Shown piece after piece: positions 7,889 to 21,500 of a stretch of DNA of 30,438 bases. The notes below the pieces were generated by a model. That model made no database searches. It was not told where the DNA came from and was given only the letters and a program-made list of their open reading frames with translations. Position 1 is the stretch's first letter; the number at the start of each line of letters is the position of its first letter. This stretch comes from a virus: positions 1-30,438 of the IMG/VR virus record IMGVR_UViG_3300020411_001248; one strand, given 5' to 3'. The position numbers and the translations under genes are program-made.

Positions 7889-9543
7889 TAGTATGCCTTA
7901 ATGAGAAATGTACAAGTTGCTGATGGTTGAGTTACGTCCGCAGAAATATTTAGAGCATTTTCAAGACTATCTGCCTGTAATGCTGATCCATCTGCATCAC
8001 TAGCAGTGTGTGATGGTGGCCCTGACATAGATCCCATGCCTTGAGAAATTTCAAAACTACCATGATTATGCGATTTAAAGGCTTGGTTTAATGGATCTTT
8101 GTTAGTAGCACTCAAGTTCATACTTGTTGGCCAAGTACCATTCTTGAATACTAAATTTCTTGTTCCACTAGCAAGGGTCTGTTGGTTTAGTGTAACTTCA
8201 TAGACACCACCACCAATATCTTCAATGGTTTGTACCCATGTTCCCTCCCTTAAGTATGTATATTTCTGATCATTATCAGCATCAACAATATACATTAACG
8301 GAGTGATCATATCATATTGATACCACCAATCTACATTTTGTGTACCAGTAGGATCACCATATACTCTTCTTATATCTGTACCTGCTGGTAACTGAAATTT
8401 GTTAGTACTAGCAGTAATAGTAACACCATTAACTGTGAATACTGGTGAGGTTTCTGGATCGTCCACCAATCCATCAGCTCTTACAGGTGCTCCTGTATCA
8501 TATCCAAAGAAGTTAGGTCTATTCCTAGTCTCCATTGGTCTTGGGAACATACCTGTATGACATGGTGTTGCATGTGAATCTTCTGGAGTTATATCAACCA
8601 TATCAGCAGTATCATACCTACCAAATACAGTCTGTGTATAAGTCTCTGTTGCTTGACCTGATCCTCTATTTGTTCCTCTCCAGTTGGATGCACCAGCTGG
8701 GACATTATTCCAATAGTTCTTTCCTGTGCTATCCTGAACATATTCCCTAAATGAATCCATCATAGGTAATGTATGTTCTTTGTTAGCATCACCATAAAAT
8801 GTTAAATTTGTAGCACCATTACTCCATGTTGTAGGTTGTGCTTCTTCAAGAGCACAAGTATTTGGACCTCTACTTTCGTCACAATGAATAGTAGCACTAC
8901 CAGTCATGGTAATACCTAAGTCAGTTCTAAAATTCATAACACCAACATCAGTTGGGTTTACAGATGGAATAGTATCAGCGTGACCGTGTGCTGGTGTATG
9001 GTTAATACCCAACTTACGATTCAATGTATGAACAGTTTCTAAGAAATCTGGTGCTTGTAGAGTAATATCACTAAATTTAAAATATAAATTACCTGCTATG
9101 TTAAGACTGAAATCTATATCAGATGTGGCCTCGTATGTAGTAGAGATAATAGTAGTCTCACCATAATCACTAACTAAATCACCAACAACAGTTGCAGCAT
9201 CATCCTGACCCATTTGATATGCTGGTTGATCAAGATGAAATCTCTCTAAGTCCATCAATACACTTGATGATAACTGAGGTAATCTAAATGTTGCTGGTGT
9301 AGCAATATAAGGGAACTGATAATGATTACCACCACCATCAGTCATGTCACCTCCATAAGTATCACCAATAACAGATGCTAATAATGGATAATCAAAAGCA
9401 TTTAATGTAGAACCATCACAAACTATCCAACCTTTAGGTATATTGGATGCGAGGAAACCAGTTCCTCCATCACCACCCCAAGGTAGGATAGTTCCTATCT
9501 TGGCGGTTCTCATACTTTTTAGTGAATCGTAATGTACTGTCAT
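7888..9543 (-). CDS. tail-collar domain fibre protein (551 aa)
   Basis: This has the clearest collar domain of the three: IGTILPWGG (16-24), IPKGWIVCDGS (35-45), NAFDYPLLASVIGDTYGG (48-65) and FRLPQLSS (86-93). This matches the Collar family of T4 gp12-like short tail fibres. The remainder is beta-rich and contains His motifs (NHTPAHGHAD near residue 180, KSHNHGSFE near 500), reminiscent of His-containing metal-binding sites in trimeric fibre tips. It ends CTFLIKAY. A GGAG at 9556-9553, lying inside the end of the giant gene, sits 9 nt before the ATG, so translation probably follows directly from the giant gene. Role: host recognition or attachment at the baseplate; the exact place in the virion cannot be told from sequence. 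Confidence 0.87.
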   Translation of the reverse strand: MTVHYDSLKSMRTAKIGTILPWGGDGGTGFLASNIPKGWIVCDGSTLNAFDYPLLASVIGDTYGGDMTDGGGNHYQFPYIATPATFRLPQLSSSVLMDLERFHLDQPAYQMGQDDAATVVGDLVSDYGETTIISTTYEATSDIDFSLNIAGNLYFKFSDITLQAPDFLETVHTLNRKLGINHTPAHGHADTIPSVNPTDVGVMNFRTDLGITMTGSATIHCDESRGPNTCALEEAQPTTWSNGATNLTFYGDANKEHTLPMMDSFREYVQDSTGKNYWNNVPAGASNWRGTNRGSGQATETYTQTVFGRYDTADMVDITPEDSHATPCHTGMFPRPMETRNRPNFFGYDTGAPVRADGLVDDPETSPVFTVNGVTITASTNKFQLPAGTDIRRVYGDPTGTQNVDWWYQYDMITPLMYIVDADNDQKYTYLREGTWVQTIEDIGGGVYEVTLNQQTLASGTRNLVFKNGTWPTSMNLSATNKDPLNQAFKSHNHGSFEISQGMGSMSGPPSHTASDADGSALQADSLENALNISADVTQPSATCTFLIKAY

Positions 9544-9546
9544 TGA

Positions 9547-12500
9547 TTATAACTCCATTAGCCACCATCCGCGTAGTGCAGGTGGTATTGTTCTTGAATT
9601 TGCAGATCCCTCAATGTCAACCGTACCAGCAAATACTAGTCCGAATGATGCATTGCGTGTCTGAATAACCAATTCACCTGAATCCCATGCTGTTGCTAGA
9701 GACTGACCATTTCCTGCATCTAACTTAGATCCAGTTGCATCACCCTGAATAGCAGTGGCAATACCACTAATCTTCTTCGCTCTAATGATTAGACTTGTGT
9801 TATATGTTAAGTTTCCACTTAATTCAACGAATCTAATCATATCACCTGTTTGTGGATTATCTGGTAGATATAGAACTATATTACTTCCAGAAGATGCATT
9901 AACAAGATAGTTATTGTTAACCTGTAGTGGATTATCTATCTGCTGTCCTACACCAGTAGCAGTATCGAATGCGACATATGTATGTCTTCTACCACCATTT
10001 CCTGTCCAGTATTTCTCAATACCGAATGAATCAATAGCGTTGTTCTGATAGATTCTAAAGTCCTTAGCACCTTCAGTACCACCAACTCCAGCAGATCCAA
10101 GGTTATCAATGTGGAACATTGTCTTGGATGCAGTCTCAGTCTCGTAGACCTTACCTGCTTGATAGTACTCTTCACCTAAGAATACATTACCTTCTCTATT
10201 AGTAACTTTAAATGTTGTTACATCAGAGCAGAGACCAAATGCCTGACAGTTCTCATAGTTGATCTTAAGATCACCACCAAGTTGAGCTCCACCATGTAAT
10301 GTTAGTCCAGAAGTTGATGTCTTCGCATCAGCAAGTGATCCGTCTCCAGAGTGGCCATCGTCATTAGCGATAGACATAACCAGAGTCTGACCATCAGAAC
10401 CATACATTCTGAGGTTACCACTGTATATCTCAACGTCATCGTGAACAGTTAGTTTACCACCACCATATAGATCAACTAAAGGAGTACCAATAGTATTTGG
10501 ATTTCTAATTTGCTTAGGAGTCTTAACAGCGAAGCTAATATCATTAGAACCATCAACACTATCAGGTATGAACCACTCAGTTCCAATTCTGACGTATGTT
10601 ATATAATCAAGTTTAGGAGCAATTAGATCAGCATCACGTAATGTAATCTCAAGTCTGATATCACTTGTGTTAGGTGTTCTAGCCTTAAGTGCAGTTGCTC
10701 TATCACCCTGTGTTGCAGGTACATCATGTAATAATGTAGTAGTTCTATCATACTTGTCTAACTTAACAACATTAGCACCTATCGAGAATGCTTGTGCTGC
10801 TGTTCCTTCTAATCCTCTACCTCCAGATGGATATTGAGCATTAGTAGCTGTTGGAAGTATTAGTTCTCCACCACCACCTGTGTAAGGATCATCAGTAATC
10901 TGAATAACCTCGATTGCAGCACCAACACCACTTACATAGATTGCAACCAAGTCACCTTTCTGGAATGCAGTTAGGTTACCTTGAATCTCAATGTTAGATG
11001 TGGCAGTTACAATGTTGTCCGCAGTAGTAGTTGAAGGACCACCTGATATAGTAGACTGAGGATTATGTCTGTAGACATATACTACATCACTATCTTTACT
11101 ATATGCAGCAGGAGATGAACCGAACTGTTCAGAAAGCATGAATACTGTTCCATGCTGATTACCAACCTCTGTATTACCTGTGCAAGTATCAACCTTGAAT
11201 ATATCAACAGTTTGATTATTAGTAATCTTAAGTTTTCTGTTGGTATCTGCATCAATATATGGTGTTGTGCATGTTCCTGTTAGGTTCAATGAACCACCAA
11301 TATTTGCATCACCACCAGTTACTAATGTACCATCAGTAGAATCAACAGAGAATACTGACTCTTCTTGTGCAGTATCACAACCATTCTTAATGTAGAAACT
11401 CTTAGCTACCTGTGATAGGAGAGTTTCAACCTTGAATAGTTCACCTTGATCATCAACACCATCAGCAGGGACGGTAGTATCTTCACGATCAATAATTACA
11501 TAATCACCAAGATCTATATCTCCACCAAACTGTGATAGATATACATCTTCTGATACTCCACCAGAATCAATTGCACTAGTAATCCATGTAGCATCATACT
11601 GAACATTACACTTATAGATTGGAGTTGTATCAGGATGATCTGATCTTGTTGCTGTCCATGTACCAAATGGTAGTCTCTCAACTACAATATAGTATGGAGC
11701 AGTACTAATCCTTGGTAGTGAAACGATCTTAACAAATTCAGGATGTAATGTACCACCTGAATCATCTGTATCAATCAATAGAATATCATTCTCATTGAAG
11801 TACTGATTACCAGCAGCATCTTCTGGCTTATTCTTAATAGGTAGATAGTATTGGTTACCAGTTAGAGCAGGTAAAGTCTGAGGTTCAATTACTGGTACTC
11901 CACCAACATTAGGAATCTCTTGCTGGAATGTTGCTCCACCCCATGCACCACTACCAGATGTATCAACTTGGTTGTAACTATCAATCAGAGTATTGTTTGA
12001 AGTTACTCTTAGAACATCAACCAAATCAACGTTGCTGTTGAATAGATTGTTACCAAGTACTCCACTAGCATGAGCAAATGCAGTTGATCCTGCCTGTGCT
12101 CTCTTAGCACTGAATGAGTAAGAAGCAAATCCACCACATAGAGTAACATCAGCATTGAATCTAGCAGTAGCATCAACAATCAGGTTATTTCTAATTGTTG
12201 TAGATCCACCTTGACCAGCAATCTTAATTTCAGAAGCATTAGTTGCAAAGTCAAGTATAGATGTTGAAGAGTTACCAGAGAAGAATTCTACCTTCTGAGA
12301 AGTAGAACTTAGTTTAACGATACTACCAGCACCAGATCTTCTAGATCCTAGTTCTGCATCACCATCTATCTTAAGAACTTTAGTCTTAATTCTAGTAGCA
12401 GATAATGATTCGTTATTATCATATGCACCACCAATATCAACTAGTGATATTGTAAGAGCACCATCTGAAGCACGGTTGTCTGGTGTAGCACCTAATCTTA

Positions 12501-15500
12501 TGTTACTATGAAGTGAACTACGTCCGATATTGATAAACTGATCTGCTTCAGTTGTATCACCAATAGCAATTGTAGTTGCATTCTGACCAATATTAAGTGT
12601 TCCAGTAAATCCTGCTGAATTAACAAGATTAAATCCACCTGTTGTGATCGTTGTTGTTATGTCAGCAGTATTAGCACCACCTCCACCATTAACTTCTACA
12701 TCTTGTAAGAAGATAGCATTATCAGTGAACTTGGAAGTACCACCAACATAGAATGTACTATCAAGTGATGCATTATCAACATTGATACCAATACGATTAT
12801 CAACAGTATTAACTCTGAATAGTGCAGAATCTGTAGGAGCAGCACTATCACCACCAACTAAGAATGCAGATGTGCTACCAGTTTCAGTCTTAACTGTTCC
12901 TGTCTCAGTTAGATAAGAGTTAATTGTCTTACCACTGATGAATGTAGTACCTACAACATCTAAGTTAGCACGAGGTTCTGTTTCAGCAGATACAAATCCC
13001 TTCTGGTATGCACTATGTGCAGAACGTGCAATAGTGTTAATACCAAGTTTGTAATCACCAATAGTGTCAGTTTCTGTTCTTAATGCTTCTGAACCTAGTA
13101 CACCAACTTCCTTGAATGAAGAGTTAGAGAACTCAACAGTTGGATTTGGTTGGCCACCTGGAACATTAGCAATAATATCTCCATTCCAGTTAAGTGTCTC
13201 ATTTGCTAATGTTATACCTTCAGCAACGAAGTGAACATAGTTATTAGTACCTGAGAATGCATCTCCATTAGGTGAAGCAACTTGGAATGGTATGGAATTA
13301 AATCCAGCATTATGATAGAAATCATTAATTCTAATCTGAGATCCAGATGTAATACCAAGATCATCGTTAGTAATATCAAGTCCTGTATTAGCTGACTTGA
13401 ATGTTAACTTAACTAGACTTCCAGAATTAATAAACTCAATAGTGAATATACTTGTATCAGCAATTGGTTCATAGTAGTTTGCATATATCCATCCAAGTGA
13501 ACCAGTTCTTCCTACTTCCTTACCTTTAAGTAAAACATCACCTGGTCTTGGTAAGACATTACCATACATGGTGTATTGTTCACTAGCAAGTCTAGTTCCA
13601 CCAGGGTTGCCAACCAAATCACTATTGTTTGGTGTCATGTTAGATGGAAGAGAACCAGTACCACCAGTATGTGTCTGGAACATGTACTCTTGACCATTAC
13701 CTCTGGCATTAAATCCAAAGATAGCAGCATTAACACGGTTCTTGCTGATCTGAATATCACCCTTAGTTGGTGGTGTGAATGCAGTTCTACTTAATGACTC
13801 ATCTTGTTCTAGTTGTGTTACAGGATCAACAGATGATACATTAGAACGAACAATAACAGCATGACGTTCCTGTGTTAGATCATTATCCTGTACAGATACA
13901 ATTAGAGGAGATTCAAATGTATTAGGTAGTGTTCCTTCTCCACCAACAACTGTAATATTCTGGTTGAATGTTACAGGGGTGTCAAAGGTAGTAACTAGAC
14001 TTCCAATTACATCATCCTTATCTCCATCATCTTGTAATGTAGCAGCATCTATAAATGTTTCTTCACCTGTGATAGCATTGATTCTTCTGTTACCAATGTA
14101 CAAGTCACCTTGTGAGTTAATACCAGTGTAGAATACAATACCACCATCTTGCTTCTTAGACTGAGCATAGAAGTCTTCTTCTGGTGTTAGAACTACTTCC
14201 TGTCTAGCTGGTAGACCAGTTGAGTAGTTACCTGGACCAAAACCAAGATATTCAAATGTGTGGTTACCTGCTCTTGCAATAGATGGTCGTCTAAGTTCAA
14301 CATAGTATCTCTGATCTGAGAGAACTGTGCTGTTACCAGCGATAGGAATTAATCTATCTTCTGATCCAGAGGTTGCATTACCAAGTTGTGCCTGAATCTT
14401 ATTAGAACCAGTATATGTGTTCTCAATGAAAGCAGGTTGTTTAATTAGATCCTCAACACCTTCTCTTGTTACAGAGTTCTTATAGTCGTTAACTGTAACT
14501 AAACCATGAGTATAGTTATCAGCAGCAGAATATGCTTGAGGTGGATCAATTAAATTAGCATATAGATTTTTCTCTTCGTTTGTTGTACCTGAGTTCTTAA
14601 ACCAGAGAGGATCATTTCTATAGTTTAGAGGATATAGTTTGCTAACTGGCTGAGAGAACTTGAATCTCTGGAAGTTTCCACCAGCACCAGCACCAGTTGG
14701 GAATGGTGACATGTTACCACGTAAGCAAGTTAGATAGTAAACACCATCTTGCTGACCTGCGATACGTTTCTGTAATGTCTCGTAACCGAAGATGTAGAAT
14801 GTATCTTCAATGATACCAGCATCAGTAACAGACTCAACATAGTATTGAACACCAGCACTGTCAGTTACAGTATCACCAGGAGTAATAGTGTAAACATTTG
14901 CACCATCTTGCTTATAGTAATACTCAGGATATCCCTTAGCGATCAAGGTCTTAAGTGGTAATGACTTACCAAAGTCCTGATCCTCTACCATATCAGCGAA
15001 TACAGATCCTTGAGTGAATCTAGTTTGAGTGAATTCTGAGAACTCTAATTTTCCGCCGCGTAAATTTTTCAGAATTAGGTAATGGTCACTTCCAACTGAG
15101 TAGTAGCCATGTATATTACCAAGTCCAGATGAATTACCAGTCCATTCAATTTGGTTAGCAGTAATACTCTGTGTCTTACTGGTTATAAAGTCTCCACCTT
15201 GAGGAGCAGTGATCTTAACTGTTGTAAACTTATCGTTTCTTAATCCAGGATAGTTAACAATGTCAACTGCATGGTCATAAACAGTTAGTTCAAGATAATT
15301 GATAGAATTATCTAATTGATCTGCTACATAACGAGCACCCTGAATTGTGGCCTGAATACCACTGGTTGTACGAATAAATGCACGGTAATCAATACCAGCA
15401 CCAGTTAGATCCTTTCTATATGGATCATATGCAAGATCTTTGTTTAAGTTATTGGATGTAAAGTCTGCATCAGTGTATCCAATATATTCACCTGCTTGTC

Positions 15501-18500
15501 TTGGGTTCTCGAACCTAGCACCAAATTGGTTACCACTTACAGGTTTCAATAAGATCTTCTGTGGAATTATCTTACGAGTATCGTCAGTTCTTGTCTTGAT
15601 AACAAATCCATTGATAGGATCTCTTGCGTTCTCAAGATACTTAGGAATAACATAACGTAACTTGTATGTTCTTTCATCTGCCTCACGAACATCCTTAAGA
15701 CGCTCATACCACATGTCAGTGGTCTTAGGTCTATCAGCATAATCATTCTGATGAATTCTCCAGAATATATTATCGCTGCTTGTATGCTCATCCTTAGTCT
15801 GAATATACCACTTACCAGTTGTAGTTACATTATCAGTGAATCCAGGTTCAAACTGGAATGGACTTCTACGCTTGTTAGCAAATACATTAAATGATAATGT
15901 TTGTCCAGACTGGAATGTTATTGGATTTGCTCCAGTAATAGCATCAGCATGTGTTTCATGGATGGTAAATACCTTAGCATTTTGGTAACGAGCATAGAAC
16001 TCTGTCTTACCATTAAGTCTACCAGTAGCAAGATCTGCAACTGCTGAATTATTACCACTAACATATGTTGTAGCAACTAGAGGTAAGTCACCACCATCAA
16101 TTCCTCTAAAGAATACTCTATGAGGAGTAGTAGATGCAGATGGCTTATCAAAGATATTTGAAATATCAGTTTCAATACCAGCATTAACTGCATTAGTTAA
16201 TTCACACTTATATGTGTGAAGATCGTACTTGTCATCAAGAACAAACTGATAGATATCAATCTCAACATCAGGATCAATAGCATCAGTTTCAGATGCATAG
16301 ATGTAGATACCAGCAGCAGCATTTTCTTTTGATGTTGCAAGCATCAACTTGGTTTGATCACTACCATTGAAGAATGTAGTACCATTATAATTTTCTGGTA
16401 CTGTAACTCTACCTGGAGCAATTACATAGTAGATTTGGTTAGTAGAGAATCCATTAGGTAGTCTAACAAGTCTCTTATCAACCTCAACATACTTCTGTGT
16501 GACTGTATCGAAACGGGGTCTTGGAACCAATCTTACGGGAGTTCCAGTCTCAAAGTCGTGAGCATTAGATGAACCAGTACCAGTTGTATCAATAGTGAAT
16601 ACAGTTGCTCTGGAAGCAAGTAATGCAGTATTAACTGTCTGTTCTTGACGAGTAACTGATCCAACACCACTGTTAATAATTGTAGTACATACTCCTATCA
16701 ATGTGTCGATAGCAGCAGCTGTACTTGCACACTGTAAAGATCCAGGAGCAGTTGTTGTATCCTGAGTGATAGATGTATCTGTTTGAGGTAATGTATCAGC
16801 CCAGATTCCCTTAGTATAAGCAAAGAATAGATTAGTTGTGCTACTTGTTTGTAGAGTATTGACTGTATTACCAGTAGTTAATCTAGAATTGATAACACCA
16901 AGTTCAATCTTAGTATTGTCAACAATTCTCTTAACATATGTTCCTTCTGGTATGTTAGTATAGATTGGTGTTGCACCAGGTTGTAATGCACCATTGACAT
17001 AAGGTGATACACCAGTCTCATCATACTCAGTAACACTCATACCAATGATGATACCTCTTGTATCACCAACATCAACTATAGCTGTCTGATCAGTAGAGCA
17101 ATTGAATACAAGAACATCAAAGTTCCTCATAGCAGCAGTTGCTATTGATCCAACATAGTTGTAAGCATCAATAGTTTCTGATTTCTCAGCATCAATGAAG
17201 TCTAGGTTATTACCAACGAAGTAAGATTCACCAGCCTGAACACTATTAATGTTACCACCAAGTCTTAAGTCATTAACAACAGCATCTGTGATGAATGCAA
17301 TATCACGGAAGCACTTAGATGACTCATTATTAAGAGTAAAGTCTCCTTTATTAACTGTAGGTAGGCCACTGATATTACCAGCAGTAATAGAATCTGTTAT
17401 GATGTCATATAATGTTTCTATTGTACCACGAACGTTAGCACAATCCCACTCACCACTGCTTAATGATGGTAGAGTGTCTAATGTACCTGCCTTCAATGCG
17501 TCTCCAACAATACCAATCAAGGTATCAACAGTAGCAAGAACATCAGAACAATTACCAAAGGCATATGTACTTGGATGTGTTATCGTTGCTGCTCTTGGAT
17601 AAGCATGTTTAGTAGCATTATTATCTGTAGCACATGTGAAGATTAAGGACTCAGTTCCTAACTTAACACTCTCACCTACTGTTAGTGAGTGAGAACCAAT
17701 AGTTAGTACCAATTCACCTGTTGTTGGATTGTAATCAGCAGCAGTAGGTGTATGCTCTACATTTGTGGTAGTTCCAACGTTAATCCAAATCTGACCAGTC
17801 TGTCTCCAAACTCCATTACTTGTTGCAGATACGAATGTATGAGCAAACTGACTGTTAGGACCAGCCTTACCAATGAATACATCAAATGTATTTTGTGTTA
17901 CATTAGAGATAGGTAACCACTCACTGTAGAATGGATCAGATGTTCTTGGATATGTCTTATTAACAGTATTACCATCCTTCAAACATGTGAATGTAAGAGA
18001 ATCTGGTGCAAACGTAATAGAATCATTTGCCTTCTCAATTCCATTAGCAGTTGCAGATACAAATGTATGTACTGAAGTGTTAGTAGATGGAGTACCTAAT
18101 AGAACATTAACTTCAATTGTATTAGCAGTTACATTAGTAACAGATAACCATCTTCCACTTACAGGATCAGCAGCACGAGGATATGACTTAGCATTACCTG
18201 TTGGATTAGCAATACCAACGTTAACTGTAATAGTTGTAGCAGTTACAGCAGTGATGGCAATATTTGTACCAGATACAGGGTCAGTTGATCTTGGATATGA
18301 ATGATTAGTTGCATGATTGTCAGCATCACAAGTAAATGTAATACCACCGTCTGCAATCTGAATTGTATTAGCAGTTGTAAGACTGTGAGTACCAAGAGTG
18401 ATCTGCATATCACCACTGACAGGATTGTATGTTGTACCAGCCTGTGCTGTGAAGTTAGATGCACCAGATGAGATAGCATCAGCAACACCACTTACAAATG

Positions 18501-21500
18501 TGTGAGTACCAGTAGCAGCACTACACTCAAATGTTAGTGAGTTATCTGCAATTCTTATCCTATCGCCATTTCTATAGGTGTGATTAGGAATTGTAAGAAC
18601 TAACTGACCAGCAGCTGCATCATAAGAACCATTAGTTACAGTATCATATGTTGTAGCCTTGAATCCATGATTTGCGATTCCAACGGTCAAGACACCAGTT
18701 GCAGGATCATATGCTGTACCAGCTCCTGCTGTATGTAATGTCTTGTCTATATTTGTAATATCAACTGCTGTGTTGTATATTGGATCTGTTGATCTTGGAT
18801 AAGACTTAACAGTCTCGTTATTGTCCATTCCACAAGAGAAGAACAATGAATCATTAGCAATCTTCACACCATCTGTCATCATTAGATTGTGTGTTCCAAT
18901 ATCTAATGTTAATCTTCCAAGTCCAGCATCATAAGTTGCGTCTGAAATATCATACTTAACTTGTTCTGTTGTACCAACATCAACTGTGATTGTTGTTCCA
19001 GTAACAGCAGTAATTGTAACTGCCTCACCAGCAATAGGATCCTTACCAGGACGAGGATATGTCTTATTGTCGGTATTGCCATCCATCTCGCAAGAGAATG
19101 TCAATGAGTTGTCAGCAATCTTGATGCTTGTACCAACTGCTAATGAGTGAGCACCAATAGTTAATACTAGATCACCTAGACCTGGGTTATAAGTTGCACC
19201 AGTTACATTAAACTGAACGATAGGTGATGAACCTACATTAACTGTAAATGTATCTGTAGTTACACTTGTAATTGCTAGTGATTGTCCAGAAGCAGGGTCT
19301 GTTGAACGTGGATATACATGCTGACTAACATCATTATCCATATCACAACTGAAGGTTAATGCACCATCAGCAATGATAATAGTATTAGCAGTTGATAATC
19401 CATGGCCTACACTTGTGAATGAAATATCACCTGAAGCAGGATCATATGCAGCACCCGTTACTGTGTATTGAGTACCCGTATTTGCTGTGATTCCATTATT
19501 AACAGCAGATATGAATGTATGTGTATAGTTACCACCAGATGATACAGCACCAGTTGTAGCAGATACAAATGTGTGAGCATATGCACCACCAGTGATCAAT
19601 GCACCTTTAGCAGCATGTGAGAATGTATGAGGATAGTTACCACCTGAAACTACTGCACCTGTAGATGCACTCAAGAATGTATGAACTGACTTATCAGGAG
19701 AAGGTCCAACATTAAGAGTGATTGAAGTTGCATCAACAGCACTAATTGGCAATGCAGTATCATATGCTGGATCAGATGTTGATGAAATTACTCTACCAAC
19801 TCCACCTGCACCAACATTAACTGTAAATGTATCAGTACTTACTCCTGAAACTGTTAACTCCTTGCCTGAAGCAGGGTCAGTTACTCTAGGATATGAATGT
19901 TGTGAGAAGTTATCATCCTTATCACATGTGAATGTCAATGAATTGTTAGTAATGATTATCTTATCACCATTACTTAATCCATGAGATGCAGCAGTGATGA
20001 CTAAATCACCAGACTGTGAAGTATAAGTTGCACCAGTAGCAGTTAATGATCCACCAGAAACTATTGTTATTCCACTAGCAGTAGCACTAACAAATGTGTG
20101 GTTGTAATGATCTGTTACTGCATCATAACCAGCAGCAGTTCTAACGATACCAGAAAGATTACCAACACCACCAGTTGTAGTTCCAAGTGACTGTATAAGG
20201 ATACCAATTAATGTATCAACATCAGCAACAACTGAACCGCAATGTGGTAAGTTAGCAGGTAGATCCCAATCTTCTACGATTGTTAGATCCTTAGTCTGAG
20301 TTAGTGGGTTGTTACCATTAACACTAACTGTTAGGTTGTTAAGAACTTCTATTGCAATGCTGCTAACATACTCATATACACGAACAATCTCATCTCTTCT
20401 ATCGTCTTCAATAACTGTTGTGTAGTTAACTCCACCAAACTCATTAGTAATGAATCCTTCAGCAACATCATATGTCTTACTGTTACCACCGAACTTAACG
20501 TCCCATGTAACTTCTCTTAAGACATCATAGATATCATCTAAACAATCCTGCATTGTGTTGCCAGCAGAAGGAGTATATGAAGGGAAATCTACCTTCATTC
20601 TTTCATATGCTTCTCTAGCAATAAATTCTTTATTTGTACGGATTAGATCATGTGCATCAGCGTGCATGTTAGAGACTATTGCTGGTTCTCCAACCTGATC
20701 TAATGTGATTGTTGTATCCTTAACATAGTATAGGTTGTTAAGAGAACGATTCATCAAGTCGGCAGCACGTTTGAATGCTGTGATCACTGGATCAACTTCT
20801 CCTTGAACACCATTACCTAGTAATGTGTTACCATCAAAGTACTCCTTAGTAGCAGCGATAGTAAATTCATTACCACCGAACCATAAGTCTTGTGCAACAG
20901 CATCAACGAAGATACCCATGTCTCTACGACACTTAGCTTCACCTGTTAAGAATGTTCCTGCGTTCTCTACTGGCATACCAGCAAGAGTACCATTAGTAAT
21001 GGCATCTGTTACGATAGTACCAAGTGTTACGATTGCTGACTGAACATCAGAACATAAAGCATCATTGTACTGATTAGATGTATTACCAGCAAATGTAACT
21101 GCATTAGCAGATGCACTTACAAATGTATGAACTTCATTTGTAAACTTAGCTCTACCAACATTAACTGTGATAGTATTAGCATCAGCAGCAGTAATTTCAA
21201 TATATGCTCCATTTACAGGGTCACTGGAACGAGGATAACTCTGTTGTCCTACACTTCCTTGATAGTTACAACTGAATGTAAGAGATCCAGCAGCAATATT
21301 AACTCTGTTACCAACACTTAATCCATGAGCATTCATGGTTAGAACTAAGTCACCTGTAGCAGGATCGTAAGTAGCATTAGAAGGAGTAAACTGTTGCTGA
21401 GTCTGGCCATAAGGTGATCCAGGAGCATTATCAGCAGTGATAGTTAAATCCTTATCATACATTGACTGTGTAACTGCCTTTCTCATTTGAGTTACAGCAG

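Noticed and set aside
2118-9543. A diversity-generating retroelement acting on the fibre tips.
   Set aside because: No reverse transcriptase, template repeat or accessory gene is visible in the window, and the C-terminal tips look conserved rather than variable.
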